Numbered from the stretch's first letter, positions 24,225 to 32,908 are shown. The stretch is 64,000 bases of DNA from GWE2-51-13 sp942492825 (GCA_942492825.1 OW818635.1:1860001-1924000), one strand, 5' to 3'. Program-made: numbers and translations. The notes: generated from the letters alone by a model not told the origin.

Positions 24225-25229
24225 ATGAATCTTGATTTCAACTTTACAAAACTAAATACCAAAACAGTACGGATACCTTCGGTCGATTCAATCTATGACA
24301 TCCTAGTCTTGGGCGGAGGTCCGGCGGGGTATAACGCGGCGCTCTATGGCGCTCGAAAAGGCCGCAAGGTCGCTCTGATCGCGAAACGTGCCGGCGGACA
24401 ATTACTGAATACATCCTATGTCGACAACTATCTGGGCTTTACGGAGATCAGCGGTGAAGCGTTGTCCGAGACTTTTCGGAAGCATCTTGAACGATTGGAT
24501 GTGCCGATCCTCGAGGAAGCGAATATCGTATCGATCACCAAAGAAAACGATTTGTTTGAAGTTCGGTTATCCGATGGAACCTTCTATCAAGCGAAAACGG
24601 TCATCACGAACTTGGGTTCCAATCCACGCAAGCTGAATATCAAAGGTGAAGTCGAGTTTGCGGGAAAAGGCGTGGCCTATTGCGCCATCTGCGATGCGCC
24701 GTTATTTAAAGATAAAGACGTGCTGATCGCGGGCGGCGGTAACTCGGCGGTGGAAGCCGCGATCGACGTCGCGTTATTCGCGAAGTCGGTCACGTTGATC
24801 CATCGTAGTCAATTACGAGCCGATCAAATCTTGGTTGACAAGCTTTATGAGAATAATAAGATCTCCGTTCACTTGGAAACGCAACTCCTTGAAATCATCG
24901 GTGAACAAGCCATGACGGGAGTGCGGGTCCAAGATAAGAAAACACAGGAAGAACGAATCATATCAGGCGATGGAATCTTCATTGAAATCGGAAACATACC
25001 CAACACCGAATTGGTCAAAGAACTAGTCACACTCAATGAAAACGGCGAAGTGATCATCGATGAAAAAGGAAGAACGGATTGCGAGGGACTCTTCGCTTCC
25101 GGGGATATGACACAAACACCTTATAAACAAATCATCATCGCAGCGGCGGACGGCGCAAAAGCCGCCTTGGCTGCCAACGAATACCTAACCACATTTAACG
25201 GAGGAAACCACCATGGAAAAACTGCTTAA
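24225..25229 (+). CDS. Thioredoxin reductase-like flavoprotein
   Basis: This FAD/NADPH disulfide reductase has 334 residues. It begins with about 25 extra residues before the FAD motif (LVLGGGPAGYNAALYGARKG). The redox pair is CAIC (about residue 145), the NADPH motif is GGGNSAVEAAIDVA, and the C-terminal FAD motif is GLFASGDMTQ. The next gene encodes two thioredoxin folds and overlaps by 17 bases. The pair looks like a split AhpF, with electrons passing from NADPH to the double-thioredoxin protein and then to a peroxidase or disulfide substrate. No AhpC is nearby. Confidence 0.88.
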   Translation: MNLDFNFTKLNTKTVRIPSVDSIYDILVLGGGPAGYNAALYGARKGRKVALIAKRAGGQLLNTSYVDNYLGFTEISGEALSETFRKHLERLDVPILEEANIVSITKENDLFEVRLSDGTFYQAKTVITNLGSNPRKLNIKGEVEFAGKGVAYCAICDAPLFKDKDVLIAGGGNSAVEAAIDVALFAKSVTLIHRSQLRADQILVDKLYENNKISVHLETQLLEIIGEQAMTGVRVQDKKTQEERIISGDGIFIEIGNIPNTELVKELVTLNENGEVIIDEKGRTDCEGLFASGDMTQTPYKQIIIAAADGAKAALAANEYLTTFNGGNHHGKTA

Positions 25230-25857
25230 TAACGACATTTCAAACCAACTGAAGACATTATTCAACGATATGCGTGATCCCATTCAAATCGCTTTGTTTA
25301 CCCGCGAAGGGGATTGCGAAACCTGTGCCGAGACGAAACAATTGATTGCGGAAGTCAGTGATCTGAGCGAGAAGATCGATCTTCAACTCTATGATATCGA
25401 GAAAAACGCCGATAGAGCCAAGCAATACGGGATCGAACTTGTACCGAGCTTTGTGATTCTGGACAAGGACGGAAACGATCGCGGTGTACATTTCAACGGA
25501 ATTCCGGCGGGACATGAGATCAATTCCTTCATCTCCGCGATCCTCGAGATGTCGGGACTCGAAAGTGAGTTACCGAAAGATGTGATGGATCGGATCGCCA
25601 AGATCGACAAGCCCGTCAACATCAAAGTCTTCGTGACGTTGAGTTGCCCGCATTGCCCGGGTGCCGTGCAGAAGGCGCATAAACTGGCGATGTTGAATCC
25701 GAACATTACCGGGGAAATGATCGAAGCGCAGACCTTCTACGAACTCTCGGACAAATTCAATGTCTCCGGAGTACCGAAGATCATCATCAACGATTCCTTG
25801 GAACTCTTAGGGAATCAACCGATCGAAAGTTTCCTTTCCAGTATCGAATCCCTGTAA
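25213..25857 (+). CDS. Double thioredoxin-fold disulfide oxidoreductase (AhpF N-domain / PDO-like)
   Basis: The protein has 214 residues and two thioredoxin folds. The first has CETC (about residue 37) with a cis-Pro in VPSF. The second has CPHC (about residue 145) with VSGVPKIIIND. In AhpF only the second pair remains, while here both CxxC pairs are kept, as in protein disulfide oxidoreductases. ATG at 25213 lies inside the reductase gene behind GGAGG. The likely partner is that reductase. Confidence 0.87.
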   Translation: MEKLLNNDISNQLKTLFNDMRDPIQIALFTREGDCETCAETKQLIAEVSDLSEKIDLQLYDIEKNADRAKQYGIELVPSFVILDKDGNDRGVHFNGIPAGHEINSFISAILEMSGLESELPKDVMDRIAKIDKPVNIKVFVTLSCPHCPGAVQKAHKLAMLNPNITGEMIEAQTFYELSDKFNVSGVPKIIINDSLELLGNQPIESFLSSIESL

Positions 25858-25860
25858 TCT

Positions 25861-25888
25861 AAAAACACTTGAAAAAGTGTTTTTTTTT
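25861..25888 (+). terminator. Terminator after the redox pair
   Basis: AAAACACTT-GAAA-AAGTGTTTT with a long T-run. Confidence 0.9.
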
Positions 25889-25901
25889 AAACGGATTTGA
25901 C

Positions 25902-25929
25902 TTGACCTTTATAGAAAGAAGACTATACT
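25902..25929 (+). promoter_or_regulatory. Promoter of the DUF134/permease unit
   Basis: TTGACC (25902-25907) and TATACT (25924-25929) with 16 bases between. Confidence 0.75.
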
Positions 25930-25933
25930 TGTA

Positions 25934-25949
25934 ATGAACATATGTTCAT
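25934..25949 (+). promoter_or_regulatory. Palindromic operator before the DUF134 gene
   Basis: ATGAACATATGTTCAT is a perfect 16-bp palindrome four bases behind the -10 box, where a bound repressor would block transcription. The TGAACA half-site is reminiscent of ArsR/SmtB-type metal-sensor operators, but the DUF134 protein itself may bind here. Confidence 0.65.
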
Positions 25950-25961
25950 AACGGAGAAACC

Positions 25962-26678
25962 ATGCCCAGACCGTTTAAAGCCCGAAGCATTACGCAGAAA
26001 CCTCTCCATACTCGATTTCATGCTCCCACGCAAGAGAATCAAAGCGATGTGGTGTTAAGCTTGGACGAGTACGAAGTATTGCGTAATTGCGACTATTTGC
26101 GTCTCAGCCAAGAGAACTGCGCCACCAAGATGAATATCAGCCGTACGACGGTTCAACGCATCTATGCAAGTGCGCGTGTAAAAATGGCGACCTTTTTGGT
26201 TGAAGGTCGAGGCTTGTCAATCGATGGGGGTCCGATTCAAGTCCGACCGATCGAAGTGAATCCGTTGTTGGAACATCGTAACGAAAATGGAGAATCCATC
26301 ATGAAAATCGCAATCGGATTACAGGGGGAAAACGTCGCGGGGCATTTCGGCCAATGTGACGATTTCCGGATATACGACATCGTAGAAAATAAGATTATCG
26401 CTACACAGGACATCCATGACGACGTGAATGTCCACCAACAACGTCCGCCGTTTCTAAAGAGTTTAGGTGTCGATGTGTTGATCATGAACTCACTAGGCAA
26501 AGGCGCATACAACCGCTTGTTGGCGCTGGGGATCCAATGTGTGGACGCGCAAAACAAGAGTGTCCAAGTAGCGATCGAAGGATATCTCAATCAAACCTTG
26601 ACGACTCCTTTGGTAGGTCATGAATGCCATGGTTGTCATTCGCACGAACATAAACATGGAGAGACGCATGTTGGATAA
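25962..26678 (+). CDS. DUF134 helix-turn-helix protein fused to a NifX/NifB-like domain
   Basis: The protein has 238 residues. Residues 1-90 match the DUF134 (UPF0251) DNA-binding family: LSLDEYEVLRNCDYLRLSQ and ISRTTVQRIYASARVKMA. Residues 110-215 (MKIAIGLQGENVAGHFGQCDDFRIYDI) form a dinitrogenase iron-molybdenum cofactor biosynthesis-type domain, which in non-fixers is common beside metal genes. The tail is rich in His and Cys (CHGCHSHEHKHGETH), suggesting metal binding. It probably senses a metal or metalloid and controls the two permease halves that follow. Confidence 0.8.
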   Translation: MPRPFKARSITQKPLHTRFHAPTQENQSDVVLSLDEYEVLRNCDYLRLSQENCATKMNISRTTVQRIYASARVKMATFLVEGRGLSIDGGPIQVRPIEVNPLLEHRNENGESIMKIAIGLQGENVAGHFGQCDDFRIYDIVENKIIATQDIHDDVNVHQQRPPFLKSLGVDVLIMNSLGKGAYNRLLALGIQCVDAQNKSVQVAIEGYLNQTLTTPLVGHECHGCHSHEHKHGETHVG

Positions 26679-27147
26679 TGCGCTCTATCTGATTACGTTG
26701 GCGGGTCTTGTTTATTCATTCTTCAAGTCCAAAGAAAAAACGAAGATGGCACTCAAGAAAGCTTGGAAGTCATTCGAGAATATCTTACCTCAACTTTTAT
26801 CGGTGCTATTGTTGATCGGGTTTGTCTTAAGTATTTTAACCCCTGCACAAATTTCTTCACTGATCGGAAAGGAATCCGGTTGGTGGGGCGTTATGGCCGC
26901 TTCGATCTTGGGATCGATTACCTTGATTCCCGGATTCATCGCCTTTCCCTTAGCCGCGGCGTTACTAAAGAGCGGCGCGGGTTACATGCAAATCGCCGCC
27001 TTTGTCTCAACACTGATGATGGTCGGAGTCGTAACGCTTCCGATGGAAATCAAGTTCTTTGGGAAGAAAGCCGCCTATTTGCGCAATGGCTTGGCCTTCG
27101 TATTTTCCTTGATCGTAGCGCTGGTCATGGGGGTCGTCCTGAAATGA
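26668..27147 (+). CDS. Permease half 1 (UPF0718/ArsP-like)
   Basis: This membrane protein of 159 residues has about four hydrophobic segments (NALYLITLAGLVYSFF; ILPQLLSVLLLIGFVLSIL; VMAASILGSITLIPGFIAFPLAAAL; a C-terminal segment). I chose ATG at 26668, which lies within the end of the DUF134 gene and follows GGAGAG (26658-26663). The PGFIAFPLAAALLKSGAG segment is typical of the predicted permease family PF03773. That family is normally a single chain of about 300 residues, so this is one half, with the other in the next gene. A role in metal or metalloid efflux is inferred from the family and the regulator. Confidence 0.72.
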   Translation: MLDNALYLITLAGLVYSFFKSKEKTKMALKKAWKSFENILPQLLSVLLLIGFVLSILTPAQISSLIGKESGWWGVMAASILGSITLIPGFIAFPLAAALLKSGAGYMQIAAFVSTLMMVGVVTLPMEIKFFGKKAAYLRNGLAFVFSLIVALVMGVVLK

Positions 27148-27692
27148 AATCACTTTTAAAACGTTATCGTGCTTTGATTGTCATGCTTTTGGTTTATGGT
27201 GCGATGTTTATCTTCAGTCGGTCGCTCTATGATGCCAGTACAAAAAAGACAATCGCAAGTCTGCTTGAAATGATTATGATCCTTCCTCCGATCTTTATTC
27301 TCTTGGGCTTGTTGGATGTGTGGGTCAGCCGCGAAACCATGGTGAAGATGATGGGCAAAGATTCCGGTATCAAAGGGATCTTGCTTGCTTTCTTCCTCGG
27401 TTCGGCCGCTGCCGGTCCGCTCTATGCGGCCTTTCCGGTCGCATTGACCTTATTGCGTAAAGGTTCTTCGTTTCGCAACGTGTTGATTTTGATCGGCGCA
27501 TGGTCGACGACCAAAATCCCGATGTTGATGTTCGAAGCCGCATCGATGGGAATGACCTTTACCCTTACACGCTTCGGATTGGATCTGATCGGAATTCTAG
27601 TCATCGCCTTCATCAGTGAAAAAATCTTAGGTCAGAAAGAGTTGGATGATATCCATCTACGTGCGTTGAGTATGGAAAAAAGAACGAAATAA
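27144..27692 (+). CDS. Permease half 2 (UPF0718/ArsP-like)
   Basis: The protein has 182 residues. The ATG overlaps the stop of half 1 (ATGA), so a hetero-oligomer is likely. It has four hydrophobic segments (LIVMLLVYGAMFIFS; LEMIMILPPIFILLGLLDVWV; GILLAFFLGSAAAGPLYAAFPVAL; LDLIGILVIAFISE). AGPLYAAFPVALTLLRKGSS repeats the motif type seen in half 1 (GFIAFPLAAALLKSG), showing that the halves are related. An earlier in-frame start would cover most of half 1 in another frame and is rejected. Confidence 0.72.
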   Translation: MKSLLKRYRALIVMLLVYGAMFIFSRSLYDASTKKTIASLLEMIMILPPIFILLGLLDVWVSRETMVKMMGKDSGIKGILLAFFLGSAAAGPLYAAFPVALTLLRKGSSFRNVLILIGAWSTTKIPMLMFEAASMGMTFTLTRFGLDLIGILVIAFISEKILGQKELDDIHLRALSMEKRTK

Positions 27693-27729
27693 AAACAAGG
27701 GACAGATTTTATTGCTGTCCCTTGTTTTC
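27692..27729. terminator. Bidirectional terminator
   Basis: AAAACAAGGGACAG and CTGTCCCTTGTTTT pair around a 9-base loop. A-rich and T-rich ends serve both converging genes. Confidence 0.85.
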
Positions 27730-28052
27730 TATTGTTTCTCAGTGTTTATTCGATGTAGTTCGATGATCTCCTCGATCAACTCGATTGCCAACATTGTCGA
27801 CATCAAGTGATCATTGGCATGAACCAACAATAAATCGATTTCCGACGCATTACCTAAGGCTTCATCACTCAAGGTCGACGTCTGGATACGATGTGCTTTT
27901 AGTATTTCTTGTTGGGCTTGATTCAACAGATCGTTTGCTTTGGGAAAATCTCCCTGTTTCGCGCTGGCTAGCGCAAGAAACGCTAACGACTTCGCTTCGC
28001 CGGCGGAAGCAATCAAGGACATGGAAATTTGAGTCGATGTTAGATTTGCCAT
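27729..28052 (-). CDS. Lactose/cellobiose-type PTS EIIA component
   Basis: This cytoplasmic helical phosphocarrier of 107 residues has the phosphorylated His in LLVHANDHLM (about residue 78). GEAKSLAFLALASAKQGDFPKA is typical of the LacF/ChbA family. No EIIB or EIIC lies beside it. The nearest EIIB of the same family is at 49420-49722. It lies behind the ABC-F gene on the same strand, with a small hairpin (28065-28080) between them. It may serve a transporter elsewhere or a regulatory role. Confidence 0.87.
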   Translation of the reverse strand: MANLTSTQISMSLIASAGEAKSLAFLALASAKQGDFPKANDLLNQAQQEILKAHRIQTSTLSDEALGNASEIDLLLVHANDHLMSTMLAIELIEEIIELHRINTEKQ

Positions 28053-28107
28053 AGCATCACCATTTCAACCTTCAGGTTGATGTCATTGTATCACAGGGAT
28101 CGATCGA

Positions 28108-29664
28108 TTAAGCGATTTTGGTCGTCCAATCTTCGCAATTCCAGACATCGCTGACGATATCGCGATAGAATTCCGGTTCGTGGCATACCAACAAGATCGT
28201 TCCTTTGTATTCGACAAGGGCGCGTTTGAGTTCATCTTTCGCATCCGTATCCAAATGGTTGGTCGGTTCGTCAAGTACCAGAACGTTGGTCGGGGTATGC
28301 AAGATTTTGCATAATCGGACTTTCGCTTGTTCGCCGCCGCTTAATACGGAAACCTGTGATTCGAGTTGTTGGCGGGTCAGTCCGACTTTGGCCAACGCAT
28401 TACGTATCTCAAGTTGGCTGAAACTTGGGAAAGTCTGCCAAACGTCTTCGATGCAACTCAGGTTTCTATCTTTTTTCGCTTCTTGTTCGAAGTAACCGAT
28501 CGATAGGAATTCACCGGACTCGACCTTGCCGTCGATCGCGTTCTGGATTCCCAGGATGCTTTTCAAAAGCGTGGACTTTCCAAGTCCGTTCGCTCCGGTC
28601 AGCGCGATTTTCTGTCCGCGTTCGATCGTGAAGTTGAGGGGTTTGGATAAAGGCGACTCATAACCGATGATTAGATTTTCGGCCCGAACGACCACTCTCC
28701 CCGAAGTGCGCGACATCTTAAAGTTGAAGACCGGCTGCGGTTTTTGCGGGTTGAGTTCGATGCGATCCATTTTATCCAGTTTCTTCTGACGTGAGTTGGC
28801 CATACCGCGGGTTGCGACCCTTGCTTTATTGCGTGCGACGAAATCCTCCAGTTTGGCGATTTCGGATTGTTGGCGATCGTAGGCGGATTCAAGCAACCGT
28901 TTGTTTTGTTCATAGATCCGCAAGAATTCATCGTAATTGCCGACATAGCGAGTCAATTTGCGATTGTCGACATGATAGATTAAGTTGACGACATCATTCA
29001 GGAAGGGCATGTCATGCGAGATCAAGATAAAGGCGTTCTCGTAATTCTGTAGATAACGTTTCAACCAAACGATATGTTCTTCGTCGAGATAGTTGGTCGG
29101 TTCATCCAATAAGAGGATATCCGGCTGTTCAAGCAGAAGTTTCGTTAAAAGGACTTTGGTACGTTGCCCGCCGCTGAGGTCGTCCACGTCCGTATCCAAC
29201 CCGATCGCGGATAATCCGAGTGCGGAAGCGACTTCATCGATCTTAATATCGATTTGGTAGAAATCATGATGATCCAACATATCCTGTAAGATCCCGATCT
29301 TTTCTAGGGTCGCATCCATATCCGGATCCGATCCTTCCGCAAGCAATTGATACAGTTCCATGATTTCGGCTTCGATATCAAACAAGTACTGAAACGCTTT
29401 TTGAAGGTTCTGACGTACGGTCGACCCTTTTTCTAATATGGAATGTTGGTCAAGATATCCAACGCGGACCCGTGATGACCACGTGACCTTGCCTTCATCC
29501 GGAGATAATTTATTGGTGAGGACGCTGAAAAACGTCGATTTTCCTTCGCCATTGGCTCCGATCAAACCGACATGTTCCCCTTTGAGTAAGCGGAATGAAA
29601 CGTCATCGAAGATCCCTCGATCGCCAAATCCGTGACTTAAATGTTCAACTGTACAAATGCTCAT
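28108..29664 (-). CDS. ABC-F family ATPase
   Basis: This soluble protein of 518 residues has two ATP-binding cassettes and no membrane part. Cassette 1 has GANGEGKST, LSGGQRTKV and LLLDEPTNYLD. Cassette 2 has GANGLGKST, LSGGEQAKV and LVLDEPTNHLD. The charged linker between them (YDRQQSEIAKLEDFVARNKARVATRGM) is the helical P-site tRNA interaction motif of ABC-F proteins. Such proteins act on the ribosome in translation or antibiotic protection. The subfamily cannot be fixed from sight. A good minus-strand promoter precedes it. Confidence 0.9.
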   Translation of the reverse strand: MSICTVEHLSHGFGDRGIFDDVSFRLLKGEHVGLIGANGEGKSTFFSVLTNKLSPDEGKVTWSSRVRVGYLDQHSILEKGSTVRQNLQKAFQYLFDIEAEIMELYQLLAEGSDPDMDATLEKIGILQDMLDHHDFYQIDIKIDEVASALGLSAIGLDTDVDDLSGGQRTKVLLTKLLLEQPDILLLDEPTNYLDEEHIVWLKRYLQNYENAFILISHDMPFLNDVVNLIYHVDNRKLTRYVGNYDEFLRIYEQNKRLLESAYDRQQSEIAKLEDFVARNKARVATRGMANSRQKKLDKMDRIELNPQKPQPVFNFKMSRTSGRVVVRAENLIIGYESPLSKPLNFTIERGQKIALTGANGLGKSTLLKSILGIQNAIDGKVESGEFLSIGYFEQEAKKDRNLSCIEDVWQTFPSFSQLEIRNALAKVGLTRQQLESQVSVLSGGEQAKVRLCKILHTPTNVLVLDEPTNHLDTDAKDELKRALVEYKGTILLVCHEPEFYRDIVSDVWNCEDWTTKIA

Positions 29665-29691
29665 GCCTGACCTCCCTGATTACCAGTCTGT

Positions 29692-29720
29692 ATCATACAC
29701 GAGATGGCCGATCCTTTCAA
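29692..29720 (-). promoter_or_regulatory. Promoter of the ABC-F gene
   Basis: On the minus strand TTGAAA (29720-29715) and TATGAT (29697-29692) are separated by 17 bases. Confidence 0.75.
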
Positions 29721-29742
29721 TCATTCACATCGCAAAGTAATA

Positions 29743-29757
29743 CTTACTTTTCGTAAG
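29743..29757 (+). promoter_or_regulatory. Dyad upstream of the DsbA/FrnE-type gene
   Basis: CTTAC-TTTTC-GTAAG is a 15-bp dyad nine bases before a possible promoter (TGGAAA 29766-29771, TATAAC 29789-29794). It resembles operators of redox-sensing HxlR/MarR regulators. The binding protein is unknown. Confidence 0.45.
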
Positions 29758-29816
29758 CATATTGATGGAAAACATGGGTCGATTACGGTATAACAAAGGA
29801 GAAACGAGGACAAACC

Positions 29817-30434
29817 ATGAAAATCGAAATCTGGGCGGATTATAGCTGCCCCTTCTGTTATATCGGAAAGAAAACCTTGGACGATGCGATCCAAAAATTA
29901 GGCTTAGAAGATGTGGAGGTCGAGGTCAAAACGTTCTTATTGGATCCGAATGCTCCGCAAACGACGAACCAAAACACCCTCCAACATTTATCACAAAAGT
30001 ACGGAGTTTCGCTTCACCAAGCGCGTGAAATGACCGACAACGTGACGCAAATGGCGAAACGCGTGGGACTGACGCTTGATTTCGATCGCGTATTGCCGAC
30101 ACGTACGCAAGACGCGCATCGCGTTGCGAAACTGGCGCTTGAAACGACGAAAGATCGTTCGATCATTGATCGACTCTATCGTGCATACTTCACGGAAGGG
30201 AAGAATCTGGCGGATCCAAACGAACTGATACAAATCGCTAAACTAAGCGGTCTGGACGAAGATCGCGTATCACAACTCTTATCAACCGATGAGAAAGATG
30301 CGGATATCAAGAAAGACGTACGGGAAGCACGTGAGTTGGGAATTACCGGAGTTCCGTTCTTTCGAATCAATCAAACGAAGATCCTAAAAGGGGCGCAACC
30401 GTTGGAAGTATTCCTGAAGGCACTTCAACCTTAA
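29817..30434 (+). CDS. DsbA-family oxidoreductase (FrnE-like)
   Basis: The protein has 205 residues and no signal peptide, so it acts in the cytoplasm. It begins MKIEIWADYSCPFCYIGKK with the CPFC redox pair at residues 12-15. The inserted helical domain (DNVTQMAKRVGL, TRTQDAHRVAKLALE) and the late ITGVPFFRIN with cis-Pro are typical of FrnE/2-hydroxychromene isomerase-like DsbA proteins. It is a single gene between its own promoter region and a terminator. The client is unknown, and oxidative or electrophile stress is plausible. Confidence 0.87.
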   Translation: MKIEIWADYSCPFCYIGKKTLDDAIQKLGLEDVEVEVKTFLLDPNAPQTTNQNTLQHLSQKYGVSLHQAREMTDNVTQMAKRVGLTLDFDRVLPTRTQDAHRVAKLALETTKDRSIIDRLYRAYFTEGKNLADPNELIQIAKLSGLDEDRVSQLLSTDEKDADIKKDVREARELGITGVPFFRINQTKILKGAQPLEVFLKALQP

Positions 30435-30440
30435 ACCATC

Positions 30441-30467
30441 AAGCAAGGAAGCGATTCCTTGCTTTTA
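30441..30467 (+). terminator. Terminator after the DsbA-family gene
   Basis: AAGCAAGGAA-GCGA-TTCCTTGCTT followed by TT. Confidence 0.8.
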
Positions 30468-30529
30468 ACAATACTACCCACCGTGAACATCGCATGGTAA
30501 AATGGAAACAATAAGGATCGGAGAAAATT

Positions 30530-32908
30530 ATGGATCCAAAAGCGATACTGGACAAGATGACACTTGTTGAGAAGATTCGGCTTTGTAGCGGGAAAGACAC
30601 ATGGCAGACGGAAGATTTTCCACACTTGGACATACCCTCGATCCGCTTTAGCGACGGACCGCACGGTGTACGGAAAACATCCGGAAAAGAAGATCATCTT
30701 GGACTGTTCGACAGTGAAAAAGCGGTTGCTTTTCCGACCGCCAGTTTAAGTGCGTGCAGTTGGGATATCGATTTACTTCATGAAATGGGTCAAGCTTTAG
30801 GTGAAGAATGCTTGACACTAAACGTCGATGTTTTACTCGGACCGGGCGTCAATATGAAACGCAGTCCCTTGTGCGGACGCAATTTCGAGTATTTCAGTGA
30901 AGATCCCGTACTTGCGGGCAACCTAGCGGGCGCATGGATCGAAGGTGTTCAAAGCAAGGGTATCGGAGCTTCGCTCAAACATTTCTCCGCCAATAACCAA
31001 GAGTCCAATCGTATGACCTCCTCAAGCAATATCGACGATCGCGCGTTGCACGATCTCTACTTGCGGCCGTTTGAGATTGCGGTCAAACAAGCCAAGCCAT
31101 GGACCGTCATGTGTTCCTACAATCGTATCAACGGAGTGTCAAGCAGTAAAAACTCTTGGCTATTATCAGATACACTGAAGTCAGCTTGGAATTATGACGG
31201 GGCGGTCATCAGTGATTGGGGTGCGGGACATGATCGCAGCGAAGACACCGCTGCCGGATTGGATCTGGAGATGCCGGGTAACCAACAGTACTATCTTTCA
31301 TCTGTCGAAAAAGCGATCCAAACTGGGAAATTGAGCGAAGAGCGATTGAATGAGAGTGCGTTGAGGATGTTGAAGCTGATCCAAAAATGTTTAGAGAAAG
31401 ATAACACGCTAACATCCTATGATATTGATACCCATCGCTTGTTGGCACGCAAGATCGCGCAATCCAGTATCGTGCTTTTGAAGAATGAAACCCAACTTTT
31501 ACCTTTAAGCCTCAATGAACCGATCTTAGTGATCGGCGAACTCGCCAAGATCCCGCGTTATCAAGGTTCGGGAAGCTCGCGCATCCATCCGCATCATGTG
31601 GAAAGTTTGTTGGATGGGTTGGATGAAACAAAGATCCAATATACCTACCATGCCGGATATTCGATCGAACGACTTGAAGATTTCGAAGGGATCGAACAAG
31701 CAGTTTCTTCGATCCTACCCGATCAAAACGTTATCGTATTTGTTGGACTGACGGACAAGTATGAACGCGAAGGATTCGATCGGACTTCGATGCATTTGCC
31801 TTCAGTTCACGATCAACTGATTGATGCGGTCTGCGCCAAAACAAAAAAAGTTATTGTTGTGCTTGCCAACGGGGCTCCGGTTTCCATGCCATGGGAACCC
31901 AAGGTTTCCTCCATCTTGGAAGGTTATCTTCCGGGTGAAGCCGGCGGACCGGCATTAGTCGATCTTATATTTGGGAAAGTGAATCCCTCCGGGAAACTGG
32001 CGGAGAGTTTTCCGATCGACGACGAAGCGGTTGTTTGTCATCCGCAATATGGAATCGAACGCAATCAGGTCAACTATCGCGAAAGTATTTTCACGGGATA
32101 TCGTTATTATGATGCGAACCCTCAGCTTGTACGTTTTCCGTTTGGCCATGGCTTGAGTTTTTCGAAGTTTCACTATTCAAACCTACATCAAAACGAGATG
32201 TCTATCTCGTTCGATCTGACCAATCTTGGACCCTACGCCGGCGCTGAGATTGTCCAACTCTACATTCAGAATCCGTCGCAAACGGATTTCTTTCCCCGAC
32301 AAGAACTGAAACGATTTGCGAAAGTGAATCTAAATGTCAACGAGACTAAGAAAGTAACTTTTACGTTGAATGAGGATGACTTCCGATATTATTCCAACAA
32401 ACACAAACGATCTCGTGTTGTGGCGGGCGAATATGAAATCCGGATTTCGTCATCCAGTATCGATATCAGATTACGTTCGAAAATTCATGTGGATGGTGAA
32501 ATGGATGATATGACCGAAAACAATCCGAAGTCATGGTATGATACTCCGATCGGAAAACCGAGGGATATTGATTTCGAACGACTTACCGGGAAACTGATTC
32601 CAAAAGAAATATCTACATCGAAAGGTAGCTTTACCTTGGACTCGACCTTCGATGAGATGCGTGAAACGTGGATCGGGAGAAGGATGTTGAAGGCGGTCGA
32701 TCGAATGCTATGCGATGCGGTTAAGAAACCACGAGCTGAAATCGATGACGATGAGTTTGAAGTCATGCGTTCGTTCTCGTTGACAACGCCGTTACGAAAC
32801 TTGATCTTGATGAGTAACGGTTCATTTAAGGAATCATTGGCGACCGGAATCGTCCATCTCGCCAACGGAAAAGTAATCCATGCGCTGATCTCGTTTCTTA
32901 AAAAGTAA
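30530..32908 (+). CDS. Glycoside hydrolase family 3 beta-glucosidase
   Basis: This cytoplasmic enzyme of 792 residues has no signal peptide. The GH3 N-domain shows FSDGPHGVR, LLGPGVNMKRSPLCGRNFEYFSEDP and ASLKHFSANNQE. The catalytic nucleophile is the Asp of VISDWGA (about residue 226). The C-domain has the GSGSSRIHP loop and GEAGGPALVDLIFGKVNPSGKL, then a fibronectin-III-like domain (YAGAEIVQLYIQNP, ELKRFAKV). A further ~150 residues continue beyond it to a C-terminus without clear features. It would cleave beta-glucosides imported by PTS or other carriers. Confidence 0.92.
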   Translation: MDPKAILDKMTLVEKIRLCSGKDTWQTEDFPHLDIPSIRFSDGPHGVRKTSGKEDHLGLFDSEKAVAFPTASLSACSWDIDLLHEMGQALGEECLTLNVDVLLGPGVNMKRSPLCGRNFEYFSEDPVLAGNLAGAWIEGVQSKGIGASLKHFSANNQESNRMTSSSNIDDRALHDLYLRPFEIAVKQAKPWTVMCSYNRINGVSSSKNSWLLSDTLKSAWNYDGAVISDWGAGHDRSEDTAAGLDLEMPGNQQYYLSSVEKAIQTGKLSEERLNESALRMLKLIQKCLEKDNTLTSYDIDTHRLLARKIAQSSIVLLKNETQLLPLSLNEPILVIGELAKIPRYQGSGSSRIHPHHVESLLDGLDETKIQYTYHAGYSIERLEDFEGIEQAVSSILPDQNVIVFVGLTDKYEREGFDRTSMHLPSVHDQLIDAVCAKTKKVIVVLANGAPVSMPWEPKVSSILEGYLPGEAGGPALVDLIFGKVNPSGKLAESFPIDDEAVVCHPQYGIERNQVNYRESIFTGYRYYDANPQLVRFPFGHGLSFSKFHYSNLHQNEMSISFDLTNLGPYAGAEIVQLYIQNPSQTDFFPRQELKRFAKVNLNVNETKKVTFTLNEDDFRYYSNKHKRSRVVAGEYEIRISSSSIDIRLRSKIHVDGEMDDMTENNPKSWYDTPIGKPRDIDFERLTGKLIPKEISTSKGSFTLDSTFDEMRETWIGRRMLKAVDRMLCDAVKKPRAEIDDDEFEVMRSFSLTTPLRNLILMSNGSFKESLATGIVHLANGKVIHALISFLKK

